From: Protula sp. h YS-2021
Lineage: Eukaryota > Annelida > Polychaeta > Sabellida > Serpulidae
Assembly (NCBI GenBank): GCA_949752745.1
Contig: OX457027.1
Location: 87,317,720-87,381,719 of the forward strand
Length of the DNA stretch: 64,000 nt
Direction of reading: 5' to 3'
Shown in pieces: positions 1 to 9,199 of the stretch. The stretch's first letter is position 1. The number at the start of each line of letters is the position of its first letter. Position numbers and translations under genes: made by a program. The notes under the pieces were generated by a model. The model was not told where the DNA came from. It did no database searches and worked only from the letters and a program-made list of their open reading frames with translations.

Positions 1-366
1 AAAGTTCCCATCCACGAACCATGTATCTGAAGACGCCAGAAGACGGAGGGCGGCACGCGAACCGAAAATGAGAATCCGACTATTCGCGTTTTGGCCATTG
101 TCGTAAAACAGGAATGGCTGAGGTACATCGCTTGCAGTTTCGCACCATTCGCCTTCAAGGATCAAGTCACCAACGGTCTCTGGTACTGGCGGCGAATTTT
201 TACGTCGCTTACGTTGAATAACTTTCTTCAAGGCCTCATCGTGGCCCATTAAGTTGCGCGCATTTTCAGAAATATTGGCACGAGCAGCCGCGATCATTGT
301 CGATGGACGTTCTTGCGTCTGTGTTGCAAGCGCCTTAATTATTGTCTTCGTTTTGGCGGCTTCAAC
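1..366 (-). CDS. MULE-type transposase exon, partial (FLYWCH-MULE gene, exon 2)
   Basis: Reading the minus strand from an acceptor (tatttatttttcag) just above 366, the frame is open to the window edge. It begins VEAAKTKTI and ends with SSDTWFVDGNF. The D-x-W-F-V-D-G-x-F string is typical of the region just before or at the start of the MULE transposase domain in FLYWCH-containing animal proteins (family knowledge). The junction is phase 0 with the upstream exon at 596-802 and joins PCPEE to VEAAK. The stretch in between is rich in Arg and Lys (QRKRRKNSPP). The catalytic part lies off the left edge, so whether this is an intact transposase, a domesticated gene or a relic cannot be told. No frameshift or stop is seen in the visible 122 codons. 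Confidence 0.75.
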
Positions 367-595
367 CTGAAAAATAAATAATATGTACATTAATATACAC
401 ATTTAAAGATGTTTAAAAATATATATTAAATGAGAAGAAACATTTTACATTAAGTTTTAAATTAAGTTATTATAAATCCCTCTAAATTTGTTTTCACAAT
501 AGATAATTTGTTTCAAGTAAGTGACGTTTTATTTATTTATTTAGTTTTCATATTATACTTTTACGTATTATTAACAGAGGTAATGTTATTATTAC

Positions 596-802
596 CTCTT
601 CAGGACAAGGGTCATGATTGTGCTCATTTGCCAACTGCGGGTCCAACATATCCCCTGAAGTTGTCAGAGAGCCTTTACAGTTAGTCTGGCGACGAACGCA
701 TCTCCAGTAAATTCGCCCAGACTTGTTCGTTTTGTTGTTCGTGTATATGAAACCATCGAGACAAAGCTTAGGTTTGCCCCGAATACTTTCGATGAATTCC
801 AT
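596..802 (-). CDS. FLYWCH zinc-finger exon of the same MULE-type gene
   Basis: This 69-codon exon starts at an ATG (802 on the minus strand, MEFIESIRGK) and ends at a donor GAAGAG|gtaata. It carries one FLYWCH-like finger: a Gly-Phe-x-Tyr core (DGFIYTN), Trp-Arg-Cys (YWRCVRR), Cys-Lys-Gly (NCKGS) and the closing His pair (NEHNHDP), giving C-x6-C...H-x-H. FLYWCH fingers bind DNA and often precede a MULE transposase domain, as seen here across a 229-bp intron (367-595). A TTG further upstream extends the frame only trivially, so I chose the first ATG. The intron is AT-rich with no other signal seen. Confidence 0.75.
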
Positions 803-1186
803 TCTAATTTTACCATTCAATAGCAAAACCCATGATTTTGGACTTCAATATCTTCCCTTTATACACCCTACCTTAAGGGATGTGGATTCGTGACTACATC
901 TTACCCGCCGCATTTTCGAACCTGTGCACGTTTCCCTTCCAAACCGTGCATCAAAGATAAATTTTTAAAAATTGAATAGATCAGTGGGATTAGTGGATGT
1001 GGATTCATTCTTAATAGTCATCCGCCGCACGTTCATTAAATCCTTCATGCTTTCAAGTGCCTCTTTCGAGGGATCAGCGTATGTGGATTCGCGCTGCACC
1101 GAACGTTGAACTACTCACTACGGCATTCACTGAGTACAAATGTAAGTCTAACTCTTGAATTACTCCGTAAACTGAATTCAGTCACG
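803..1186. other. Upstream flank of the MULE-type gene with a scattered repeat
   Basis: There is no gene in this stretch. The decamer ATGTGGATTC occurs three times in the same orientation, near 880, 998 and 1081, each followed by C/G-rich sequence with CCGC or GCAC. These may be sub-repeats of a terminal region of the element that encodes the FLYWCH-MULE protein, but no partner terminus is in the window, so this is inference. Confidence 0.35.
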
Positions 1187-1275
1187 GATGCGAGATGTCC
1201 ACTTTTTCATTTGGATGCGAGATGTCCAGATGCGAGATGTCCAGATGCGAGATGTCCAGATGCGAGATGTCTGGA
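1187..1275. repeat. 15-bp tandem tail repeats of the LINE
   Basis: Units of GATGCGAGATGTCCA repeat about five times, with one interruption near 1202-1212. They sit exactly at the 3' end of the minus-strand LINE. CR1/L2-group LINEs commonly end in short tandem repeats instead of poly(A). The last LINE reading frame runs into the array and would end in repeated GHLAS. Confidence 0.8.
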
Positions 1276-1776
1276 TACCGATGCTATGTAATAATTCTTT
1301 ACCAATTTTTTCGAACAACTTAATACTGAAGCATGATCTGATAGACAATTCCAAGTTTCAACCCCAACTACAGATATACATTTTGATTTTAAATTCGTCC
1401 GTACAAAGTTTGTTTTGAATTTATAGCACTGTCTTGTACTGTAAGAAGTAGTACAGGTACCTATTTGGAAAACCCCTTGCAGGTTTACAGGAAGTTGACC
1501 ATGGTACGCTTTATGCATAATACACGCTGTTTTGAATTTAACAATATCTTCGAATTTTAACAATTTACATTTAACGAATAAATCATTTGTGTGATCGTGA
1601 TAGCCAACATTATTTATTATTCTAATCGCGCGTTTTTGTTTTATAAACAATACTTGTAATTTTGTTTTGGATGTATTAGCCCATATTTCACAGCAATAGG
1701 AGTGATAAGGAAAAAGAAGAGAGAAATATATGGTCAATAGTGAATACTTGTCAATCAAAAACTTAACGCGATACAT
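1207..1776 (-). pseudogene. LINE C-terminal domain after the reverse transcriptase
   Basis: The 189-residue frame contains the string CCEIWANTSKTKLQVLF and then KQKRAIRIINN. That is the usual post-RT segment of CR1/L2-type elements ('...W...S....L..L...QKRA.R.I'). It ends by reading into the 15-bp tail array (repeated GHLAS). It is separated from the RT frame by about 160 bp of broken sequence (1777-1938). Confidence 0.7.
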
Positions 1777-1938
1777 GATAGCTAAAGCTCTTGATAATTT
1801 GTCAGAAACGCGATTTATTTGTTCATGCCAATTTTTAAGTTAGAGTCAATAATAACCCCTAAAAATTTTGTACTATGGACTTGTTTGACATCATGACCGT
1901 TTATAACAACACTAACATTGCTATGCGTTTGTTTAAAC

Positions 1939-2935
1939 TTACCAAATATCATAAAATTTGTTTTTTTTTTGAACATTTAATGACAGTTTATTCACATTGA
2001 ACAATACTTGTAATTTATTTAGCTCAATACTAACTTCCCTTGCAAGTGTAACTAAGTCATAACCACTTCGAAATGCATTGGTGTCATCTGCAAATAGTAT
2101 AAAATGCAAAAGTTCGGAGACATCACAAAGATCATTTATGTACATTATGAAAAGTTTTGGCCCAAGAATTGAGCCTTGAGGTACGGCACACAGTATATTT
2201 AAAAAAGTAGAGCAAGTACCATAAATTTGAACGTATTGTTTTCTATCCATAAGATAACTCTTTATCCAATTTAATGCTATACCTCTAATACCACAATTAT
2301 TCAACTTTTCAAGCAAGATATTGTGGTCCAAAGTATCAAATGCCTTTTTCAGATCAATGAAAACACCAGTAGTGTATTTTTTTGGTCCAACGAGCTAGTT
2401 TATTTCCTCCATTAAGGCATCACTTGTAGAACTATTTCGACGAAAACCATATTGTGACTCATTTAAAAACTCATGTTTATCAAAAAAAGTTTTGTAATCT
2501 AGTATGATACAATTTTTCTAAGACCTTTGGAAACTGAGGCAGCAGGGAGACAGGCCTATAATTGTTAAAACTATTTCTGTCTCCACTCTTATACAAAGGT
2601 ATTATTTTAGCAATTTTCATACCACTAGGAATAGTCCCTGTTTCAAAAGATAAATTACATATATGGCAAAATGGTACACAAATAAAATTCATTATGCTTT
2701 TAAGTAAATACATAGATAATGAATCACAATCTTTTGAAGATTTACTTTTAAGTTTTTTAACCACTCTAAGAATTTCATTTTGATCAACAGGATTTAGAAG
2801 GAAAGAGTGGGTGTTCCGCTCAGTTAAATAATCAAAAATACTTTTGTCTTCTTTTGGTATATCTGAAGCCAAATTTGGTCCTATGTTAACAAAGAAATTA
2901 TTGGACTCATTTGCAATATTTATTGCTCCTTTCAC
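1939..2935 (-). pseudogene. LINE reverse transcriptase, frameshifted
   Basis: Two main open pieces (2480-2935 and 1939-2331) plus a joining stretch cover the RT domain. Visible motifs in order are [32 protein letters not shown] (first catalytic Asp, in the joining stretch near 2330-2370), [13 protein letters not shown] and [11 protein letters not shown] (the FADD catalytic pair). The reading frame shifts between pieces, so no intact polymerase can be made from this copy. Confidence 0.85.
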
Positions 2936-3014
2936 TTTTTTACCACTTGAATCCTTGAATTCATCGGGCAGTTGTTGACGAATACTGTCTGGCTTAATTA
3001 ATTTATTAAAAAAT

Positions 3015-4370
3015 TCACCAGGTGGTTTTAGTATTATTTCTATTTTCTACAAGTAGCTTACTGTAGTGTTGCTTTTCACAGAACCTCAATATACCAGTTA
3101 ATTTGTTTTTGTACCTTTTATATTTACTTTCATTTTCCTCAGTTTGATTTAAAATGTAAGCTGCATATAAATTATTCTTTTTGTGACAAGCATTCACCAA
3201 ACCATTTGTGAACCATGGCTTATTGTTTGGAGAACTGACGCGCACCTTTTTAAACTGAAAATTGTTATCATAAAGTCCCTTGACAGTGCCAAGGAACGAA
3301 TCATAAGCAACATTAACGTCTGTTTGTTTTGCGACACAATTCCAATCAACGTTTGCAAGATCGCCTTTAAAGTGTGAAACGTTAGAATCAGACAAATTTC
3401 TGATAAATTTATATTTAGCTGCCTTTAGTTTTGTAATACCTCTATGTTCACATGCACTGAAAATAGACAAATGGTCTATTATTTCATTGCATAGTATACC
3501 ACTTTTACAATTCACAGGCAGCGTGTTAGTAAAAATATTATCAACGGGTGTAGCAGAATACGATGTCACCGTTGTTGGCTTATCGATCATTGGGAACATA
3601 TTGTAGGAATACAGTAGATCCAAAAACGTTTTTGAAATTATATGACCATCATCTTTCAATAAATCTATATTAAAATCTCCACATAAATAAAGCGATTTAT
3701 TAGTGTTTGTGTAATTCAATATATCTTCAATATATTCTAAAACTGGTTCAACCCTTGAAGCAGGTGTACGATATAAACAGGATACAACTATATTTCGACC
3801 ACCATTTATATTCAATTCAGAAGATAAATTTTCAAACAGATCTTCTTTTGTGCATGAAAATTTGTTAACAGATACACAATTTAAACCCTTCCTAACATAA
3901 AGAGTTACACCACCACCCCGTTTGTTTGTGCGAATAATGTTAAACATTTAATAATTATATAAAAAAAGATCATTTACATCTATATTGGCATCCAGCCAAT
4001 TTTCTGTTACAGCCATGACATGAAACTCTTCATTAAGTTCACCCAAATAGCTCGTAATTTTGCCGAAATGGGTTTTTAAACTCCGTGCATTGAAGTGTAC
4101 TAAAGTAAACCAATCCTTTTGTGTCATTTCACACTTAAAATTCGTATCAGTGTAATACTTGCATTCGAAGTTATAGTCGTTGTAAAAGTTATTATCCGGA
4201 TGGGCATCATTTTCCCATGAACTGTGAGAAAATTCGGCTTTTTCAAAACTCTGAACAGTTAAATTTGAACACATACTGTAGATCTTGAAAATTTCTTCAC
4301 TTACATCTATTGTTGAATTAATAAAATTAAATTCCTCATTGTCTAATTCTTGGAAAGGAAAAAAAAACAC
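3015..4370 (-). pseudogene. LINE apurinic-type endonuclease domain
   Basis: From 4370 downward the frame shows VHFNARSLKTHFGK (N-A-R-S), then AVTENWLDANID (catalytic Glu in T-E-x-W-L), KRGGGVTLYVRKGL, a CGDFNIDLL motif (G-D-F-N) and DHLSIF (D-H). These are the signature steps of an APE-type LINE endonuclease, which nicks target DNA for target-primed reverse transcription. One in-frame TAA (about 3948) separates two otherwise continuous halves. After the endonuclease comes the linker that leads to the RT. Confidence 0.85.
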
Positions 4371-4527
4371 TTCGCATAATAAAAAAGAATATTTGAAGCA
4401 CTTCTTTTCTTAAGTTCCTGTTTTGACAATTTTGCACAGTTACGATGCACCCAGAGATCGCAGATATCACACTGTATTGCATCATTAGAGACGGATTTTC
4501 ACACAAGCTACATGGAAATTGAACCAT
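4340..4527 (-). pseudogene. PHD-type zinc finger of the LINE, frameshifted
   Basis: The minus strand reads VQFPCSLCENPSL, then after a single-base shift NDAIQCDICDLWVHRNCAKL. The spacing C-x2-C ... C-x2-C-x4-H-x2-C is that of a PHD finger. It is followed, after another shift in a T-run near 4365, by FFFPFQELDNEEF and the endonuclease. PHD fingers ahead of the endonuclease are known in some CR1-group LINEs. The final Cys pair is not clearly visible. Confidence 0.65.
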
Positions 4528-4842
4528 TTATAATAAAGTTGAAGACTGAATTTTTTCTCGGTGTTGTCATTGCGATCAGTCCTCTTTTCTCTCCATCATC
4601 GCACAAGGATGTCTTCAGGCCAAACAGATTCATCCATGAATTTACCAGGCTCTGCACATTCACATGTTATATGAAAGGATGCATAAGTGTCAGTCATGGC
4701 GCAGTGTTTCGAGCAAACTCCAAAACTCGAGTAAACAGTTATTGTGGGTGATAATGGGGTATCCACTTCCTAAACAATGGGCAAAATCTGGGTTTTTTTT
4801 CTCATTACAAACTTGTTATTTGAGAAAAATAAGCCAGTTCGT

Positions 4843-5658
4843 TAGGGCTGTGAACCGGTTCAGAAAACTGAACCGCGGTTCGAACCGGTTTTCTAACACA
4901 AAAACCGGTTTTAATCGGTTTTTTCATCAGACATGTTATTGGCCAAAAATAAAAGAGTGATTTTATTTGTCACATCAAAAAAATGAGTATAACTTCCTAA
5001 CCAGGACTTTTGTTTTACTATGTATACAAATCGATATTTTTCGTAAAAATCAGCAGTTGCAATTGCATTGAGTTTCTGCTTCAATTTCCAGCTAAAATAA
5101 TTCAGTGTTCAACAATTTCAAATTGTCCAATTTCTTTGGCAAAACAAAGTTCATAAAACCGCAACTGATTAAGTTCAGAGGGCCATAAGTTCGGCATTTT
5201 TCTGTCGATCAAAGTGAAACTTGACGTAGCACTTATTCAATATATATCCTTTCATTGTGATAGGTTTCATAGCTTTATGTTAAAGCGTTCATGTCGAAGT
5301 GATGCGTACAAAGTCGCCTATGTGAAAGTGCAACACGAAAAATTGCCTAACTTCAGAGGGCCGTAATTTCAACAACTGACCGATCAAACTGAAACTTTGA
5401 CGTTGCACATCTTTTGTTAACATGGCGCGAAATTAAGATGGTCTGTAAAATAAAACCGGAAGCAAGGAAGCCCATTTTTGGCTTTGCGTTGTGTTTTGCA
5501 GACACAATGGCCATAAGTAAACGGATATCAATAAACAAAAGCGAACACAGCACAAGGCAAAAAAAAAAAACCGGTTTTTCATTTTCGAACCGACTAACTG
5601 AACCGCGAAAATAAAAAACTGCGGTTTTCAGGTGAACCGGTTTAACCACACAGCCCTA
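4843..5658. mobile_element. hAT-like non-autonomous element, 816 bp, with 8-bp target duplication
   Basis: The ends are inverted: TAGGGCTGTG on the left and CACAGCCCTA on the right. They are flanked by cagttcgt (4835-4842) and tagttcgt (5659-5666), an 8-bp duplication with one mismatch. Subterminal AACCGGTT motifs recur near both ends. An 8-bp duplication and a T/CAGGGCTG start fit the hAT superfamily. No transposase frame is seen inside, so it would have to be mobilised in trans. Confidence 0.75.
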
Positions 5659-5666
5659 TAGTTCGT

Positions 5667-6077
5667 ACTCTCCTATCTTTCCTATGGACGTCCTGTTTTG
5701 ACTGAAACATTTTTGGGTGAGATTATAAGGAAACGATCAGAGAAAACATCAAGATTCCAATCTTCTTTCAACATGCACACTTTCAATTTTAAAAAGCCAT
5801 CATGTGATTATCAAAAACTATTTTACATATTATTTAACCCCTTTAATTACCAGTTTGTGAATATGTTTCTGGTAAAATGGAATTTTGTTGATTTTTGCCA
5901 TTTTTTTCTTTCTATCATTTCTTCACACCTTTATTCCAACCAAATTCCGTCATAACGTAAAAACTGTCAGCAAAAATCCAAGTACGAATTCGCTAACTGC
6001 GCCATAATGGAGTCGTTTGTTGCAAGTTCTGTGTGGGAGCTGCGACTCTTGCTGTCTTTGGGAGACCGCACGATTCA
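5667..6077. other. Spacer between two hAT-like elements
   Basis: AT-rich single-copy-looking sequence. I see no convincing exon, RNA gene or repeat. A short ATG frame at 6007 has no supporting similarity or splice site in a useful phase. Confidence 0.4.
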
Positions 6078-6085
6078 TCTAGGAC

Positions 6086-6619
6086 TAGGGGTATTACGGT
6101 TCGCACCGTAACCGAAAACTGACCATTGAAAAAACCTCAGCATGTCGATATGTAAATTTTGAGAAGTTATCCCTTGACATTTTAATGTGAACTGTTTCTT
6201 TGGCGGGGTTAACGTGCAGTCCAAGATGTAAAGCTTCTTGGGATATGTGTAAAGACGTTTTGTTTATGGCGTTGTAATTAAAAAAATTCGTGAATGTTCT
6301 TAAGCTAGAATAAAACTGGAATGACTGCTATGTGATGTACTTAAACTTAAGGTAGGATAAAACTCTTATGGTTTTTATAGCATGTACTTTAACTCAATAG
6401 TTAGTTCGGTGATGTGAAATAGTACGTATATTAATTATTATTTGAGGTATTTATGTTTAATTAACACCGTATTATTTAAAAATAGAATTCTGAAGCAATT
6501 AAGAAACCAGATATGTTTTGGTAGGCCTGAAGTTGTAAAACTGTAAATCGTACCGAAAAAACCGAACCGAATAATTGAAGTGTACCGATCTGTAGGAATG
6601 GCGTTACGTCACACCCCTA
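6086..6619. mobile_element. hAT-like non-autonomous element, 534 bp, perfect 8-bp duplication
   Basis: The left end TAGGGGTATTACGG and the right end (reverse complement TAGGGGTGTGACG) are imperfect inverted repeats. The flanks are identical: tctaggac at 6078-6085 and at 6620-6627. Near both ends there are matching subterminal motifs around ACCGAA/TTCGGT. There is no coding capacity. The perfect flanking duplication suggests a younger insertion than the one at 4843. Confidence 0.8.
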
Positions 6620-7427
6620 TCTAGGACTACCACTACATAAGCCAGTTCTCCTATTCGACTCCATTTTTCCCCTTGATTACAGATAGCCTGCAATCTGTAA
6701 AATTTCAGCTGAAATTCCGGAGTCAAAATAGAACGGTTTCCAAGAAAATGAATGGCTAATTTCAAGAAAGGCTTGATTTGGCATTTTCGCAGTTCGATAA
6801 AACATCTTAAATTCCTGAACAAATAAATGAAATGGAATGGAGATTTCAACTGTATTTGATGAAATGTTTCTCAATAAAAACAGAAAATTGTGATTTTGTT
6901 TCATTTATAAGTTACCTCAATTATTGTATTCTACTGTGAACTGGTGACCTGACATGATCACAATTTTTTTCTTTTTAGTATGCAGGGCTGGTAAAAATTT
7001 CGAAATTTTTAAAAAGTTCATGAAATTTGAAATTTTTGAAATATTTCAGAAATATTGAAATTTTTGAAATCTTTCAAAGCACATTAAAAAAAACATACAA
7101 AATTTCCAGGCTATGCGTAATATCTGTTTGTTTAATTTAACAAATACCACCGTCAAAAATGCATAGACAGGTAAAATGACAAAATCACATACCGGTTAAA
7201 CGCATAAATCGATTGATTGAATAAAATTATGTATTTTTAACCGGATAATTGCATACCGCTTTATCGTAAAACCGGATAAAGGCAAAGCTTTTTCTTGTTT
7301 AAATGGGAAACACCACTTAATTGCAGAATCGAGGGTGGCTATTCAAACAGTGCTAAACTTGAAGCAAACTCGGGAGTGAGTTGCTCCCTGTTTGTTTAGC
7401 TAACATATTGTCTGCTATATTTTTGAC

Positions 7428-7564
7428 GGGTCTAGGACAGAACCCCCCGGGACCAAACCCCCCGGGACCGAACCCCCCCGACCAAACCCCCCGGGACCGA
7501 ACCCCCCGCGCGCATAACCCCCCGTGCCAAAACCCCCCGATCGGACCAAACCCCCCCCCCCCCC
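7428..7564. repeat. Left terminal inverted repeat of the MULE element
   Basis: A tandem array of AACCCCCCGGGACC-type sub-units (about seven), ending in a 15-16 base C-run. It is nearly the full inverse of 8154-8300, including the distinctive GCGCGCATAA and GTGCCAAAA sub-units. Short frames read across it are artefacts of the repeat. Confidence 0.85.
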
Positions 7565-7736
7565 TCTCAAAAAGCCAATATAATATGTCAAATTTAAACA
7601 CACGTTTATTGAATCATGATTTTATAACTTGAGATGTAATTCATTTGTACAACATTTTGCAAAAGCTGTTTTACTACGATGACTATAACTGACTAATGTC
7701 AACAGTCACTGTTGGTTTAAAACTGAATATTGTGAG

Positions 7737-8153
7737 CTATTCCTCTGAAAAAAAAACCAAGATGTTTCTGTTGCGAAAGTCACGAACAATGTGCGCTATC
7801 TTATTTCCTGTTTGGACACTTTGCTGTCGTCGTGGTTTTGGAAGGTGGCCTGCTATAATTTGGTTTATGGTGACATTGTTTAGGCTCTGTTCTCGTAGAG
7901 GAATGTCCAGGAACCGCCATAGATTGGGGTGTTGAGCGGCAACGGCAGCTTGCATTTTGCGGTGCCACCCAACAATAGTGTTGTTGGTCCTCGGTAGTTC
8001 CTCTTCAGTCCGATTGCTCATGTTCCACAAGCAATGGTCAAACTTTGGAGCAATTCTCTGGTTACGTCGCACCCGACCGATGTAGGTATCCTCAAAATAT
8101 TCCGCAATCGGGGTTATTTCATCGGACAGTTCTTCTTGGAGCTCCTCTAAAGC
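7737..8153 (-). pseudogene. C-terminal fragment of a FLYWCH-MULE transposase
   Basis: The minus-strand frame begins near the inner edge of the right TIR (ALEELQEELSDE) and continues YFEDTYIGRVRRNQR, IAPKFDHCLWNMSNR, RTNNTIVGWHRKMQAA and HPNLWRFLD, then stops at 7737. The Y-F-x-x-T-Y-I-G ... W-N ... R-T-N-N-x-x-E/V-x-x-H-x-x ... H-P-x-x-W-x-F series is typical of the segment that follows the MULE catalytic domain in animal FLYWCH proteins. A possible acceptor (ctttag) lies at its start. With no catalytic core this fragment cannot act as a transposase. It belongs to the same protein class as the exons at 1-802, though not necessarily the same family. Confidence 0.75.
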
Positions 8154-8300
8154 GGGGGGGGGGGGGGGGGGGGTTTGGTCCTCTCCATATGGGGGGTTTT
8201 GGCATGGGGGGTTATGCGCGCGGGGGGTTCGGTCCCGGGGGGTTTGGTCGGGGGGGTTCGGTCCGGGGGGTTTGGTCCCGGGGGGTTCTGTCCGGAACCC
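8154..8300. repeat. Right terminal inverted repeat of the MULE element
   Basis: It begins with a run of about 20 G and continues as GGGGGGTTYGGTCC-type sub-units. It mirrors the left repeat, with a few substitutions such as CCTCTCCATATG in place of CCGATC. Confidence 0.85.
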
Positions 8301-8731
8301 ATTTTTGACCTATTGTGTACATATCCTACCTCTTTCCCCTGTGTCGTTAACAGTGAACGCCCTTTCAGCAATTACTATAAACCCTCCTGCCTCTCTCCCC
8401 ACCCCTTAGAAACACCCGCTCAGATATCCGGAGTAGATGTGTCAACGGTGCTACAGGCCAGCAAATGCTAGCTTTGTTACTCAACGGTCATAGACTACGC
8501 AGGATTGCTGTGGCTGCATTGTTTACTGGTAGAGTTATGCCAACGCAGTGTGTTAACTGACAACTTAAGATGAATGTCCATGGATAGGTTTCCGTCAGTA
8601 TTTGGTATTCTTGATGTCCAGCTTATTTCTTAATTAAAAATTTCAAAAATGTGAAATTTTTGAAATTTTTACAGTGAAATATTTCATGAAATATTTCATT
8701 CGAAATATTTCATACCAGCCCTGCTAGTATG

Positions 8732-9083
8732 GAAATCCCTCAATCTGGGAAATTATCTTCCGCTTTGCGTAGGCGCGGGAAAAACTGTCAGTGGGTGTGT
8801 TGCTGCAATATTTTTTTTGTTTAGGTGGTTCCGTATTTTTTTAACCTGTTTGCCATATGGAGATTTGATCCCTCACCCCTTTTGACATACACATTTTGAC
8901 ATACATACGCTCGGTTGTGATAGTGTATTTTTTCTCAGAATCATGCTGTGCTATTTGAGGTGCTATTTCAGCTTTTGTCAGCATGCTGTGGATATTCTAT
9001 ACAACGGCAGATACAGGGCTCTTTTTATCTCTACGATATGCCACATTAAGTATCATTAATATTATTCCATTATTATTTTTCAG
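8732..9083. other. Flank upstream of the first CIBAR1 exon found
   Basis: AT-rich sequence ending in a polypyrimidine tract and acceptor (attatttttcag) at 9083. The start-codon exon of CIBAR1 should lie here or further upstream. It would be short and end after the second base of a codon. I could not identify it with confidence. Confidence 0.4.
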
Positions 9084-9199
9084 TGAACATCAATCCAAAT
9101 TCATCCAGGATCGAATTGCGCAAGTTGAAAAGCATTTTGGGGATTTGTGTACAAATTTTGGTGCTTACACACGCAAGCTTGGTCGAGTAAGAGACAAAG
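9084..9199 (+). CDS. CIBAR1: CIBAR1 exon (BAR helix 1 start)
   Basis: Acceptor ttatttttcag, donor AAAG|gtactt. It enters in phase 2 and leaves in phase 1. It encodes EHQSKFIQDRIAQVEKHFGD and LCTNFGAYTRKLGRVRDKG. The vertebrate equivalent carries VEKHFGELC and YVRKTARLRDK. Confidence 0.92.

Larger units (their letters stand above)
1187..4527 (-). mobile_element. Non-LTR retrotransposon (CR1/L2-like LINE), decayed
   Basis: Read on the minus strand, pieces occur in the order PHD finger, APE-type endonuclease, reverse transcriptase, C-terminal domain, tail repeats. The length is about 3.3 kb. No long terminal repeats, gag, protease or integrase are seen, so it is a LINE and not a retrovirus-like element. 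Several frameshifts and one in-frame stop make it inactive. The PHD plus endonuclease plus RT order matches the CR1/L2/Crack group of the Jockey superfamily (known for that group); the exact clade is not decided. The 5' limit is uncertain and could extend a little past 4527. No target duplication was recognised. Confidence 0.85.
7428..8300 (-). mobile_element. Mutator-like (MULE) element, 873 bp, long G-rich TIRs, 9-bp duplication
   Basis: The element starts GGGTCTAGGACAG and ends, in reverse complement, GGGTTCCGGACAG. Identical 9-bp flanks atttttgac occur at 7419-7427 and 8301-8309, the duplication size of the Mutator superfamily. The terminal repeats are about 135-145 bp each and are built from about 16-bp sub-units, each with a six-base G (or C) run. 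The interior carries the C-terminal part of a FLYWCH-MULE transposase on the minus strand. The catalytic domain is absent, so the copy is an internally deleted derivative. Confidence 0.85.
6983..8723. mobile_element. hAT-like element with a nested Mutator-like element
   Basis: The left end CAGGGCTGGTAAAAATTTCG and the right end (reverse complement CAGGGCTGGTATGAAATA) are inverted repeats. The flanks ttagtatg (6975-6982) and ctagtatg (8724-8731) form an 8-bp duplication with one mismatch. The subterminal zones are dense in AAATTT and GAAATATTTC palindromes. Without the nested insertion the element is about 860 bp and has no transposase frame. The order of events is clear: hAT-like first, Mutator-like second. 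Confidence 0.75.

Noticed and set aside
1187..4527. Retrovirus or LTR retrotransposon
   Set aside because: There is an APE-type endonuclease and tail repeats but no LTR, protease, RNase H-integrase order or gag, so it is a LINE.
6007..6120. ATG frame as the CIBAR1 start exon
   Set aside because: The only nearby donor-like GT sites give the wrong phase (phase 2 is needed) and the peptide does not match.
7353..8371. Glycine- or proline-rich small proteins
   Set aside because: They are frames across the G/C-rich terminal repeats of the MULE element.
8983..9083. First CIBAR1 exon continuous with 9084-9199
   Set aside because: The upstream frame is not similar to the family N-terminus, and a clear polypyrimidine tract and acceptor end at 9083.
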